This document shows positions 55,517 to 64,000 of a stretch of DNA of 64,000 nucleotides, in pieces; the first letter of the stretch is position 1; every line of letters begins with the position of its first letter. The DNA is from Anaerolineales bacterium. Its GTDB lineage: Bacteria; Chloroflexota; Anaerolineae; Anaerolineales; Villigracilaceae. The stretch covers positions 1-64,000 of the forward strand of contig JACZJB010000267.1 of the NCBI GenBank assembly GCA_014860805.1, read 5' to 3'. A model generated the notes under the pieces. It was given only the letters and a program-made list of their open reading frames with translations, had not been told where the DNA came from and made no database searches. The translations under genes were made by a program, and so were the position numbers.

Positions 55517-56854
55517 ATGAAAACATTTTTCACTGAACTGTTCAAGAAAGCCAATACCGGTTTCTGGCCCATCGTCATAGTGCTTGGTATTCTGATCGTT
55601 GGAAGCATAGGCGTATATCAGAGCCCAAGGTCATTAAGCGCCTTTCTCACATTGATGCTCTGCCCCATGATGCTTTATTTCTTGAAGATTAACATGAAAG
55701 TAAAGATTTTCATTGGTCTTCTTCTCATCATTGTGATACTACCCGTGCTCGGCATCCGCAATATCTTTTACCTTGAAGTCATTTTCCAAATGGCGGTATT
55801 TGCGGCGCTTGCCCTGGGTTTGAATATTGTGATTGGCATGGCAGGCTTGTTGGATCTCGGTTACGTTGCCTTTTACGCAGTAGGAGCGTACGCGTGGGCG
55901 ATCTTTGGCTCCAAGCAACTCTCGTTATTAAACTCCGTTCCAGGCGCAGCGCCTGCAGGTGCTGAATTTTCGCTCGCCCCTACATACTTCTGGTTATTCC
56001 TCTTCCTGGGTGTAGGCTTGGCTGCGATTACCGGCATTCTATTGGGACTTCCAGTACTTCGCTTGCGCGGTGACTACCTGGCCATTGTCACCCTTGGCTT
56101 TGGTGAAGTAATTCGCGTGCTGGCACTCAACCTGGATAAACCGATCAACCTGACCAATGGCCCGCAGGGCATCACACCCATCCAACGCCCGCCGCTTCCA
56201 CCTGAATTTATTATGGGGCCGATACGGAATCTGCTAACCCCGATAGTTGGCCACGTCCCCACCGAAGCGGAATTTTACAATGTGTTTTTCTATTTCCTGG
56301 CATTGATCATCATCATGATCGCCATTTTAGTAGCAACACGTTTGGAAGACTCCCGCATTGGACGAGCCTGGACAGCCATCCGCGAAGATGAGACCGCCGC
56401 CATTGCAATGGGCATTCCGCTTGTAAAAATGAAACTCGCCGCCTTCGCCGCGGGCGCATCGTTTGCTGGAGGCATGGGCGTGCTCTATGCGGCCAACCGT
56501 ACCTTCGTCAGCCCTGAAACCTTCTCATTTTTGCAATCCATTGGTGTATTGACCATGGTAATTCTCGGCGGGTTGGGCAGTATTCCCGGTGTGATCTTTG
56601 GCGCATCAGCTGTTGTCATTCTCAACATTCAGGTGCTGCAGAATTTTTCGCTTTACTTAAGCGCCCTGCGCCAAAGCGATGCTGTCATCCCAATCATTAA
56701 CTTCGAGTGGAAAAACCTCTCGAATCAACTGGACCCGGCAAAATACCAAAAACTTGTCTTCGGTATCATTCTGGTCGTGATGATGATCTTCCGTCCATCC
56801 GGGCTCATCCCTGCCGAGCGGCGCAAACGCGAACTCGTAGAAGACAAAGAATAG
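55517..56854 (+). CDS. livM: Branched-chain amino acid ABC permease (LivM type)
   Basis: ALGLNIVIGMAGLLDLGYVAFYAVGAYAWA...LRGDYLAIVTLGFGEVIRV. Confidence 0.95.
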   Translation: MKTFFTELFKKANTGFWPIVIVLGILIVGSIGVYQSPRSLSAFLTLMLCPMMLYFLKINMKVKIFIGLLLIIVILPVLGIRNIFYLEVIFQMAVFAALALGLNIVIGMAGLLDLGYVAFYAVGAYAWAIFGSKQLSLLNSVPGAAPAGAEFSLAPTYFWLFLFLGVGLAAITGILLGLPVLRLRGDYLAIVTLGFGEVIRVLALNLDKPINLTNGPQGITPIQRPPLPPEFIMGPIRNLLTPIVGHVPTEAEFYNVFFYFLALIIIMIAILVATRLEDSRIGRAWTAIREDETAAIAMGIPLVKMKLAAFAAGASFAGGMGVLYAANRTFVSPETFSFLQSIGVLTMVILGGLGSIPGVIFGASAVVILNIQVLQNFSLYLSALRQSDAVIPIINFEWKNLSNQLDPAKYQKLVFGIILVVMMIFRPSGLIPAERRKRELVEDKE

Positions 56855-56867
56855 GCGGATGTGACAC

Positions 56868-57647
56868 ATGGCACTTCTACAAACAACCAATGTTGTAAAA
56901 CGCTTCGGCGGTCTCGTTGCCGTCAACAAGATCACGTTCTCCGTGGATGAGGGACGCATCGTCAGCATCATCGGTCCCAACGGCGCAGGGAAGACGACCT
57001 TCTTCAATAGCCTCACCGGTATTTACAGACCTGAAGAAGGCGAGATCCTGTTCAAGGGAAATTCCCTGATCGGCTTAAGACCCGATCAAGTTTCGGCGCG
57101 CGGCATGTCCCGCACCTTCCAGAATATTCGGCTTTTTGGAAGCATGACAGTGATCGAGAACATCCTTGTTGGAATGCACAACCAACTTCATCAGAGTGCG
57201 ATTGACACGCTTTTTCGCTCGAAAAAATTCCATGAAGAAGAAAAGGAAGCGGAAGCCAAAGCCCGCGCCCTCATGGAATATGTCGGCTTGAAAAACGTGG
57301 GGAACGAACTGGCACGCAACCTGCCCTACGGCGGACAGCGCCGCATTGAAATTGCCCGCGCCCTCGCCGCAAACCCGACCTTGTTACTGCTCGATGAACC
57401 CACAGCAGGAATGAACCCGAATGAAACTGCGGACGCAATCAAATTGTTCCGCCGCATTCGAGATGAGAAGGGTGTAACCATCCTTTTGATCGAACATGAT
57501 ATGCGCGTGGTCATGGGAATCTCAGAACACATCAGCGTAATGGATTACGGTGAGAAGATCGCTGAAGGTTCGCCTGCGGAAATTCGCAAGAACCAGCGTG
57601 TCATTGAAGCTTATCTCGGCCGGGAAGCCGCATCCGCAAAGGACTAG
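56868..57647 (+). CDS. livG: Branched-chain amino acid ABC ATPase (LivG type)
   Basis: VVKRFGGLVAVNKITFSVDEGRIVSIIGPNGAGKTTFFNSLTGIYRP...LPYGGQRRIEIARALA. Confidence 0.96.
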   Translation: MALLQTTNVVKRFGGLVAVNKITFSVDEGRIVSIIGPNGAGKTTFFNSLTGIYRPEEGEILFKGNSLIGLRPDQVSARGMSRTFQNIRLFGSMTVIENILVGMHNQLHQSAIDTLFRSKKFHEEEKEAEAKARALMEYVGLKNVGNELARNLPYGGQRRIEIARALAANPTLLLLDEPTAGMNPNETADAIKLFRRIRDEKGVTILLIEHDMRVVMGISEHISVMDYGEKIAEGSPAEIRKNQRVIEAYLGREAASAKD

Positions 57648-57657
57648 GAGAATCCGC

Positions 57658-58374
57658 ATGGGAAAATTACTAGAACTCACAAATGTCCATTCCTATTACG
57701 GACACATCCATGCCCTGAAAGGCATATCCCTTTATGTTAATGAAGGTGAGATCGTGTCCCTGATCGGCTCCAACGGTGCGGGAAAAAGCAGCACCCTGCG
57801 TACCATCTCAGGCATGATCCACGCACGTGAAGGCAAGGTCTTACTCGATCAAAAGGATATCACCCACACAGAGGCGCACATGGTGGTCAGCATGGGTGTT
57901 GGCCATGTCCCTGAAGGACGCGGCATCTTTCCAAAACTGACTGTGCAGGAAAACCTGGATATGGGCGCCTTTACTGTCAATGACCCGAAGCTCATCAAAG
58001 AACGCATGGAATTGGTTTTTGAACTCTTCCCGCGCCTGAAGGAACGCATCACGCAATTCGGCGGGACACTATCCGGCGGTGAACAGCAAATGCTCGCCAT
58101 TGGACGCGGCTTGATGCTCAATCCACGCATTCTTATGCTCGATGAGCCTTCCATGGGTCTTGCGCCCGTGCTAGTGGACGTGATCTTCGACACGATTAAA
58201 CGATTGAATGAACAGGGCACCACCATTTTGCTCGTGGAGCAAAACGCCCTGATGGCGCTCTCTATTGCGCACCGCGGGTATGTTCTCCAGACAGGCAGCA
58301 TCGTTCTCACCGATGATGCCGCAAAGCTCAAGAAAAATGAGATGGTCCAAAAGACATACCTCGGTATTGATTAG
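57658..58374 (+). CDS. livF: Branched-chain amino acid ABC ATPase (LivF type)
   Basis: LLELTNVHSYYGHIHALKGISLYVNEGEIVSLIGSNGAGKSSTLRTISGM...LSGGEQQMLAIGRGLM. Internal ATG at 57658 preferred. Confidence 0.96.
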   Translation: MGKLLELTNVHSYYGHIHALKGISLYVNEGEIVSLIGSNGAGKSSTLRTISGMIHAREGKVLLDQKDITHTEAHMVVSMGVGHVPEGRGIFPKLTVQENLDMGAFTVNDPKLIKERMELVFELFPRLKERITQFGGTLSGGEQQMLAIGRGLMLNPRILMLDEPSMGLAPVLVDVIFDTIKRLNEQGTTILLVEQNALMALSIAHRGYVLQTGSIVLTDDAAKLKKNEMVQKTYLGID

Positions 58375-58448
58375 CACCTTTTCAACCAATTGATAACTGA
58401 GACCCGTTTTCTGCCAAAAGCCGAAAGCGGGTCTCTTTGCAAAATCAC

Positions 58449-59603
58449 ATGAACATACCTACTACAGCAGACATTGTCATTATCGGGGGCGGCGTGATGG
58501 GGGCCAGCGCGGCATATCATCTTGCAAAACGCGGTGCAAAAAATATCATCCTGCTTGAAAAGGAAAATTACTTTGGCACAGGCGCCACAGGCAGGTGCGC
58601 GGGCGGGGTCCGCTATCAATTCTCCACGGAGATCAATGTCAAGCTATCCATTGAAAGCTTGCCGATGATCGAACGCTTCAAGGAAGAGATCGGGCAGGAT
58701 GTGAGCTACAAACAGTGCGGATACCTGCTGGTTGCAACAAATGAACAGGAAGTCGCAATGTTCAAGCATAACGTGGAGATGCAGAACAAACTTGGCGTGG
58801 CAACTCAACTGTTGAGCGGAGATGAAGTCCGTGCGCGATTGCCGTTGATGAAATTCGATGATGCGCTTGCGGGTACGTTCAATCAAAAGGACGGTACGGT
58901 CGACCCGAACAGCGTAGTGATGGGATACGTCACCGCGGCGCAAAAGATGGGAGTAAAAGCCATCAGCCGCACGGAGGTGATCGGTATCACTGTCAGCGGC
59001 GGGAATGTGGAAGAGGTGCAAACAAGCCTCGGCGGAATCAAGACGCGCATGGTGTTGAACGCGGCGGGTCCGTGGTCGGGTCAGGTCAGCAAAATGGCGG
59101 GCATCGAAATCCCAATCACTCCCCTGCGCAGACAAATGTTCACCACGAATCCGTTGAAGGAAGTGCCCGAGGATTTTCCGTTCGTGATCGATTTTTCAAA
59201 GTCTCTATATTTTCACCGCGAAGGCGAAGGCTTGTTGATTGGCATGAGTAACCAGGAGGAAAAACCCGGCTTCGACCAAAGCGTGGATGAAGATTTCGAG
59301 TTGGTGAATTTGGAAGCCGCGATTGACCGCATGCCGCTCGTGGAAAAAGCCAGCCGTGCATCCCATTGGGCAGGGCTGTATGAAGTAACGCCCGACGCAC
59401 ACCCGATCTACGGGGGCACGCAGATAAGCGGTTTCACACTTTGCACAGGGTTTTCCGGGCACGGCTTTATGCATGGGCCGATCTCTGGAAAATTAATGAG
59501 CGAATTTATTTTGGACGGAAAATTTTCCAGCGTGGATGTTTCGATGCTGGACTTGAAACGTTTTGAAGAAGGAAGATTAATTCAAGAGTACAATGTAGTT
59601 TAA
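58449..59603 (+). CDS. FAD-dependent oxidoreductase (sarcosine oxidase beta/DAO-like)
   Basis: ADIVIIGGGVMGASAAYHLAKRGAKNIILLEKENYFGTGATGRCAGGVRYQFSTE. Confidence 0.94.
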   Translation: MNIPTTADIVIIGGGVMGASAAYHLAKRGAKNIILLEKENYFGTGATGRCAGGVRYQFSTEINVKLSIESLPMIERFKEEIGQDVSYKQCGYLLVATNEQEVAMFKHNVEMQNKLGVATQLLSGDEVRARLPLMKFDDALAGTFNQKDGTVDPNSVVMGYVTAAQKMGVKAISRTEVIGITVSGGNVEEVQTSLGGIKTRMVLNAAGPWSGQVSKMAGIEIPITPLRRQMFTTNPLKEVPEDFPFVIDFSKSLYFHREGEGLLIGMSNQEEKPGFDQSVDEDFELVNLEAAIDRMPLVEKASRASHWAGLYEVTPDAHPIYGGTQISGFTLCTGFSGHGFMHGPISGKLMSEFILDGKFSSVDVSMLDLKRFEEGRLIQEYNVV

Positions 59604-59604
59604 T

Positions 59605-60738
59605 ATGACATCAGCAGAGATCATCACAATTGGAACGGAAATTTTACTTGGTGAAATCGTAGACACCAACACACGCTACATCGCGCGCACCCTGCGCAGC
59701 ATGGGCGTGGATTTATATCGTACCATCACCATTGGTGACAACGTGGAGCGCATCGCAGATGCAATTCGCGCTTCAATGGAACGGGCGGATATCGTCATCA
59801 CGACTGGCGGACTTGGTCCAACCATTGACGACCCCACGCGTGAAGCGGTTGCAAAGGCAATTGGCGTCGAAACGGAATTTCGCGAAGACCTTTGGGAGCA
59901 AGTCGTTGAAACCATCGCCCGGTACGGGCGCAAGCCTTCCGAGAATCAAAAACGGCAGGCATATGTTCCGAGAGGTGCGCTCGGGTTGAAAAACCCAGTC
60001 GGCACTGCACCATGTTTTATTGTTGAAACGCCGCGCAACGCGGTCATCTCTTTGCCCGGCGTTCCGCAGGAAATGGAGCACGTCCTGCACGAGTCGGTCA
60101 TCCCGTATTTGCAAAAAAGATTCAAACTTGATGAGATCATCAAAGTCCGCGTGCTGCATTGCTCGGGACTCGGCGAAGGGATGATCGACGAAAAGATCGC
60201 AGACCTGGAAACACTCAGCAACCCAACGGTCGGTCTCGCAGCGCATACAGGAGTTGTGGACATACGCATCGCAGCAAAAGCAAGGAGCGAATCCGAAGCG
60301 AATGAAATGATCGCAAAGGTCGAAGCCGATGTGCGTGAACGTCTTGGAACCATCGTCTTTGGCGCGGATGAAGATACGCTTGAAGGAATTGTGTTGGATA
60401 TGGTCGCCGTCCGCGGCATGACCCTGACCGCCATAGAAAGCGGACTCGATGGGCTGTTGGCTCGCACGCTTCGCAGCCCGCACACCGCCTCACTTCCAAG
60501 TCTGACAGCTGATTCACTCATGCAAACATTGCGCTCCGCCCGAGACTCTTCAAAAGCAGATATTGCTCTCGGTATCGCCATCTTCCCGGAAGAGCGCGCC
60601 GCAGAGATGGCGATGATCACACCCAAAGGCGAGAAGACTCATCACATCACGTATGGTGGACCTCCGCGCAGCCTTCCGCGCTGGAGCATGTACCTGGCAT
60701 TGAACTGGCTCCGCGCCACACTGGAGGAGATGGAATAA
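59605..60738 (+). CDS. cinA: CinA-like competence/damage-inducible protein
   Basis: SAEIITIGTEILLGEIVDTNTRYIARTLRSMGVDLYRTITIGDN...TTGGLGPTIDDPTREA; C-terminal domain degenerate. Confidence 0.9.
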   Translation: MTSAEIITIGTEILLGEIVDTNTRYIARTLRSMGVDLYRTITIGDNVERIADAIRASMERADIVITTGGLGPTIDDPTREAVAKAIGVETEFREDLWEQVVETIARYGRKPSENQKRQAYVPRGALGLKNPVGTAPCFIVETPRNAVISLPGVPQEMEHVLHESVIPYLQKRFKLDEIIKVRVLHCSGLGEGMIDEKIADLETLSNPTVGLAAHTGVVDIRIAAKARSESEANEMIAKVEADVRERLGTIVFGADEDTLEGIVLDMVAVRGMTLTAIESGLDGLLARTLRSPHTASLPSLTADSLMQTLRSARDSSKADIALGIAIFPEERAAEMAMITPKGEKTHHITYGGPPRSLPRWSMYLALNWLRATLEEME

Positions 60739-61727
60739 TGTCCGCGCCAAAACGACGCAAAGAATCACCCTGGGTTACTCTTGCATGGACACTGAACATC
60801 GCCGGTCTGGGTGCAATTGCGCTGATATTGGTTGCATATTTGGCATTACAACCCGTCCTTGCCGCGCCACAAGCACAGCAGCCAATTTACACAGCTGCAC
60901 TTCCCGCAACATACACACCCAATCCGCTTACACTGTATCTGCCCACAGTTACGCCTAATCCGCGCTCTACAATGATTGTCGTAAACACCCCGACTCCATT
61001 TGTGCTGGATATCTCCAGTTTATATGGGAACGCCCGTGTTGCCACCATTGGATATTCCGTCTCAGGCCGCCCGATAGAAGTCTACACTTTTGGGCAAGGC
61101 GAAAAAGAAAAAATGATCGTGGCAGGGATCCACGGCGGTTACGAATGGAATACGATTGCATTAGCCGACGAGTTGATCAAATACATTTACGAGAATCCCG
61201 ACGTACTTCCCAACGATGTAACGTTATACATCTTACGTAATCTCAACCCCGATGGCGACGCCCGCGACCACGGCATTGACGGACGCGTCAACGACCACGG
61301 CGTGGACTTGAATCGCAACTTCCCCACCAACTGGGCCGCAGACTGGGACCGCACAGGCTGCTGGGCTTATGGTCCCACCACGGGCGGTACAGGTCCTGGT
61401 TCTGAACCCGAGACTCGTGCACTGATGTACTTTCTACAATCACATAATGTGGAAACACTCATCAGTTATCACAGTGCCGCGCTCGGCGTTTTCCCTGGCG
61501 GCGAACCGTGGGAGAAAAACTCAATAGAATTTGCAAAAGCACTCGGCAAAGCCACAGGCTATCCCTTCCCGCCGATTGACACAGGCTGCGTCTTTACAGG
61601 CACACTGGCTGATTATGCCGTCGAGCTCGGCGCCGTCTCGGTGGATATGGAGTTGTCCACGCACAAAAGTACAGACTTCAGGCAAAATCTAAGAGCTTTG
61701 GAAGTTTTGCTACATTGGGAAAAATAA
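60738..61727 (+). CDS. M14-type zinc carboxypeptidase-like protein
   Basis: IVAGIHGGYEWNTIALADEL...LRNLNPDGDARD...GVDLNRNFPTNW...SYHSA. Confidence 0.9.
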   Translation: MSAPKRRKESPWVTLAWTLNIAGLGAIALILVAYLALQPVLAAPQAQQPIYTAALPATYTPNPLTLYLPTVTPNPRSTMIVVNTPTPFVLDISSLYGNARVATIGYSVSGRPIEVYTFGQGEKEKMIVAGIHGGYEWNTIALADELIKYIYENPDVLPNDVTLYILRNLNPDGDARDHGIDGRVNDHGVDLNRNFPTNWAADWDRTGCWAYGPTTGGTGPGSEPETRALMYFLQSHNVETLISYHSAALGVFPGGEPWEKNSIEFAKALGKATGYPFPPIDTGCVFTGTLADYAVELGAVSVDMELSTHKSTDFRQNLRALEVLLHWEK

Positions 61728-61749
61728 CTCTACTAAACAAGGAGACTGA

Positions 61750-63729
61750 ATGACACAAAAAGCTGACACACTTTTCACCAACGCCATCGTCCTCACCATG
61801 GATGGCAAATTAAACCAATATGACCCTGGAGCAGTAGTCGTAAAAGGGGATTCGATCATCGCCGTTGGCCCCGAAGCGGAAATAACAAAAGAATATTCAG
61901 CCGATGAAGTTGTTGATTGCAAAGGCAAAGTTCTCATGCCGGGTCTGGTCAACGCGCACACACACGTGCCCATGACCCTCCTGCGCGGCCTCGCCGATGA
62001 CTTGAGACTTGATGTCTGGTTGATGGGCTACATGCTGCCCGTGGAACGTGAATTTGTTTCCCCCGAATTTGTCCGCCTTGGTACGTCACTCGCTTGCTCC
62101 GAACAGATCCGCAGCGGCGTAACCACGTTCAACGACATGTACTTCTTTGAAGATGACATCGCCCAAGCCACCGCAGATGCAGGCATGCGCGCGGTCTGCG
62201 GACAATCCATCATGAAATATCCCGCACCCGATGCGGCGGCCTTTGAAGACTCGCTTGCCTACGCTCGCGAATTCATCAAAAAATGGAAGGGTCACCCGCT
62301 CATCGTCCCTGCCATTGCGCCGCATGCGCCATATTCCACTACACCTGAGATTCTGCGCACTTGCGCTGACATTGCAAAAGAATTCGATGTACCGCTGCAT
62401 ATCCATATTTCTGAAACAGCCTTTGAAGTGGAAACCATGCGCAACGAGCAAGGCATGCCTGTCGTTCCATATGTAAAGAAACAAGGCATCCTTGAAGCCA
62501 AGGTCATTGCCGCGCATTGCGTACACATTGATGTTGGCGAGATAAAAACGCTCCAACACGCAAATGCCGGCGTTTCTCACAACCCATCATCCAACCTCAA
62601 ACTTGCCTCGGGATTTGCACCCGTGCAAAAAATGCTTGAGAACGGTCTCAACGTGGGCATAGGCACAGACGGCCCTGCCTCCAACAATGACCTCGACATG
62701 TTCGAGGAAGTGCGTCTCGCCTCATTCGTCGCAAAGGCATCGTCCAACGACCCAACCGTTGTCCCCGCTGCGACAGCCCTCCTTATGGCTACCCGCATGG
62801 GAGCACAGGCGCTTCATATCGGACATTTGACAGGGTCGCTGGAACCCGGCAAACGCGCAGACCTGATCATTGTCGATACCTCCCCCGTCCACAACTCCCC
62901 TCGCTTCCGCCGTGACCCTCAAAATGCATATGCTCAATTGGTGTTCGCTTCCAAATCCACAGATGTGACGGATGTGATGGTCAATGGGAAGTGGCTCATG
63001 CGCGCCCATGAATTACTCACTTTGAATGAAAAGGAATTGCTGGAACAGGCACGCGTATTGGCGCTAAAGATCGACGCTTTCCTGATCGCACGCGAACAAT
63101 CTGTGCTTTCGAAATTGATCGCGCTTGGCGGTTCGATGGAACAGGAATCATTCGAAGTGCAGGTAAAGGTCAAAGTAACAGAACCAGCTTTATTAGTCCA
63201 GAATATGAAGCGCCCCGAGATCGAGATCACTGCATTCAAACATTATCATCAATACGATGATTATTTCCTCTTCGAAGATCCATCCCAGGGACGGCTGCGC
63301 TTCCGCGAGGATAATCTCATCAACGAAAAAGGTGATGTGGAAAATGTCCGCTCGCGCCTGACCCTGCTTGGGCAGAAGCGCGAAGGAGAGATCGGGCACG
63401 ATGTGCTGCTTTCCCGCAGCCGCTTCCTCGCGCCGGCCGTACATACTTCGCGCTTTTATCGGGAATACTTCAAACCGAAACAGGAAATTTCTGTTGAAAA
63501 AAATCGCCTGCGCTGGCATATCCGCTACAAGAACACAGAGTTCTTTATCAATCTTGATGAAGTAAAGGAACCGCACATGGGAACCTTCCTTGAGATCAAG
63601 AGCCGCACGTGGAGCCGCAACGATGCTGACCTTAAAGCTGAATTGGCAAGCGAGTTGTTGGCCCTGCTTGGCGTGGAAAACGCCGAAGCGGTGACGCAGG
63701 ACTTGATCGAAATATTGACGTCAAAATAA
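61750..63729 (+). CDS. Amidohydrolase (MTA/SAH deaminase-like) fused to CYTH domain
   Basis: N-terminal VLMPGLVNAHTHVPMTLLRGLADDL...GTDGPASNNDLDMF; C-terminal EVQVKVKVTEPA...RLRFREDN...FFINLDEVKEPHMGTFLEIKSRTW is CYTH-like. Confidence 0.92.
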   Translation: MTQKADTLFTNAIVLTMDGKLNQYDPGAVVVKGDSIIAVGPEAEITKEYSADEVVDCKGKVLMPGLVNAHTHVPMTLLRGLADDLRLDVWLMGYMLPVEREFVSPEFVRLGTSLACSEQIRSGVTTFNDMYFFEDDIAQATADAGMRAVCGQSIMKYPAPDAAAFEDSLAYAREFIKKWKGHPLIVPAIAPHAPYSTTPEILRTCADIAKEFDVPLHIHISETAFEVETMRNEQGMPVVPYVKKQGILEAKVIAAHCVHIDVGEIKTLQHANAGVSHNPSSNLKLASGFAPVQKMLENGLNVGIGTDGPASNNDLDMFEEVRLASFVAKASSNDPTVVPAATALLMATRMGAQALHIGHLTGSLEPGKRADLIIVDTSPVHNSPRFRRDPQNAYAQLVFASKSTDVTDVMVNGKWLMRAHELLTLNEKELLEQARVLALKIDAFLIAREQSVLSKLIALGGSMEQESFEVQVKVKVTEPALLVQNMKRPEIEITAFKHYHQYDDYFLFEDPSQGRLRFREDNLINEKGDVENVRSRLTLLGQKREGEIGHDVLLSRSRFLAPAVHTSRFYREYFKPKQEISVEKNRLRWHIRYKNTEFFINLDEVKEPHMGTFLEIKSRTWSRNDADLKAELASELLALLGVENAEAVTQDLIEILTSK

Positions 63730-63736
63730 TCACATC

Positions 63737-63773
63737 AAGCTCATTCGAGGGCTAGCCCTCGAATGAGCTTTTT
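63737..63773 (+). terminator. Rho-independent terminator
   Basis: AAGCTCATTCGAGGGC/GCCCTCGAATGAGCTT palindrome followed by TTT. Confidence 0.9.
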
Positions 63774-63779
63774 ATTAAT

Positions 63780-64000
63780 ATGGATACATTAAAGAAACCA
63801 CTCGCCGTACTTTGTTCGATCCTTTTCATGGTTACAGCCGTGATCGCGCTCTTCCTTTTTAATTTTGACCGAAGAGCTTTTACGGCAGAGACTTATCAAA
63901 AAGCCTTTGCCCGTAACGATTTTTATAACCAGATTCCCGGGTTGATGGCAGACACAATGACATCTTCCAATGCAGATCAAAGCCAGTTTCCTGTTGTAAT
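63780..64000 (+). CDS. Putative membrane protein, 3' truncated by window
   Basis: MDTLKKPLAVLCSILFMVTAVIALFLFNFDRRAFTAETYQKAFARNDFYNQIPG; open to the window end. Confidence 0.6.
   Translation, partial: MDTLKKPLAVLCSILFMVTAVIALFLFNFDRRAFTAETYQKAFARNDFYNQIPGLMADTMTSSNADQSQFPVV

Overview
The window is a gene-dense chromosomal segment, probably from a Chloroflexota/Anaerolineae-like bacterium. That placement is inference from protein style and domain fusions; no search was run. Most of it is housekeeping: thpR, rsfS, ndk, deoA/pdp, queA, ruvB, uppP, tgt, recJ, rnpB, coaE, cdaA-cdaR, der, xth, a liv-type branched-chain amino-acid ABC operon, cinA and an amidohydrolase-CYTH fusion. Two observations stand out. 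(1) The minus strand at 14379-14632, between the HlyD gene and ruvB, carries three tandem GEMM-I (c-di-GMP-I class) riboswitch aptamers. They are preceded by a promoter-like sequence and followed by a terminator-like hairpin, so the whole looks like a self-contained transcription unit. By hand alignment the first two aptamers have A at the ligand-specificity position (Vc2 G20), which raises the possibility of altered dinucleotide specificity. (2) The ORFs 7986..8312 and 8331..8540 (minus) are one reading frame interrupted only by TGA at 8333-8331. They read as a peroxiredoxin-like selenoprotein (RGFM-U-PHC) with a SECIS-like hairpin just downstream of the UGA. Other notable items are an S51-peptidase/CysRS-tail chimera, a CoaE-GNAT fusion, an ABC exporter locus with embedded GAF kinases and a cNMP-domain ATPase, a large PDWL-motif repeat protein, REP-like palindromes (one apparently forming the N-terminus of a lipoprotein ORF), and an unusual leader upstream of the liv operon. 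Many ORFs in the supplied track are antisense or out-of-frame shadows and are not reported as genes.
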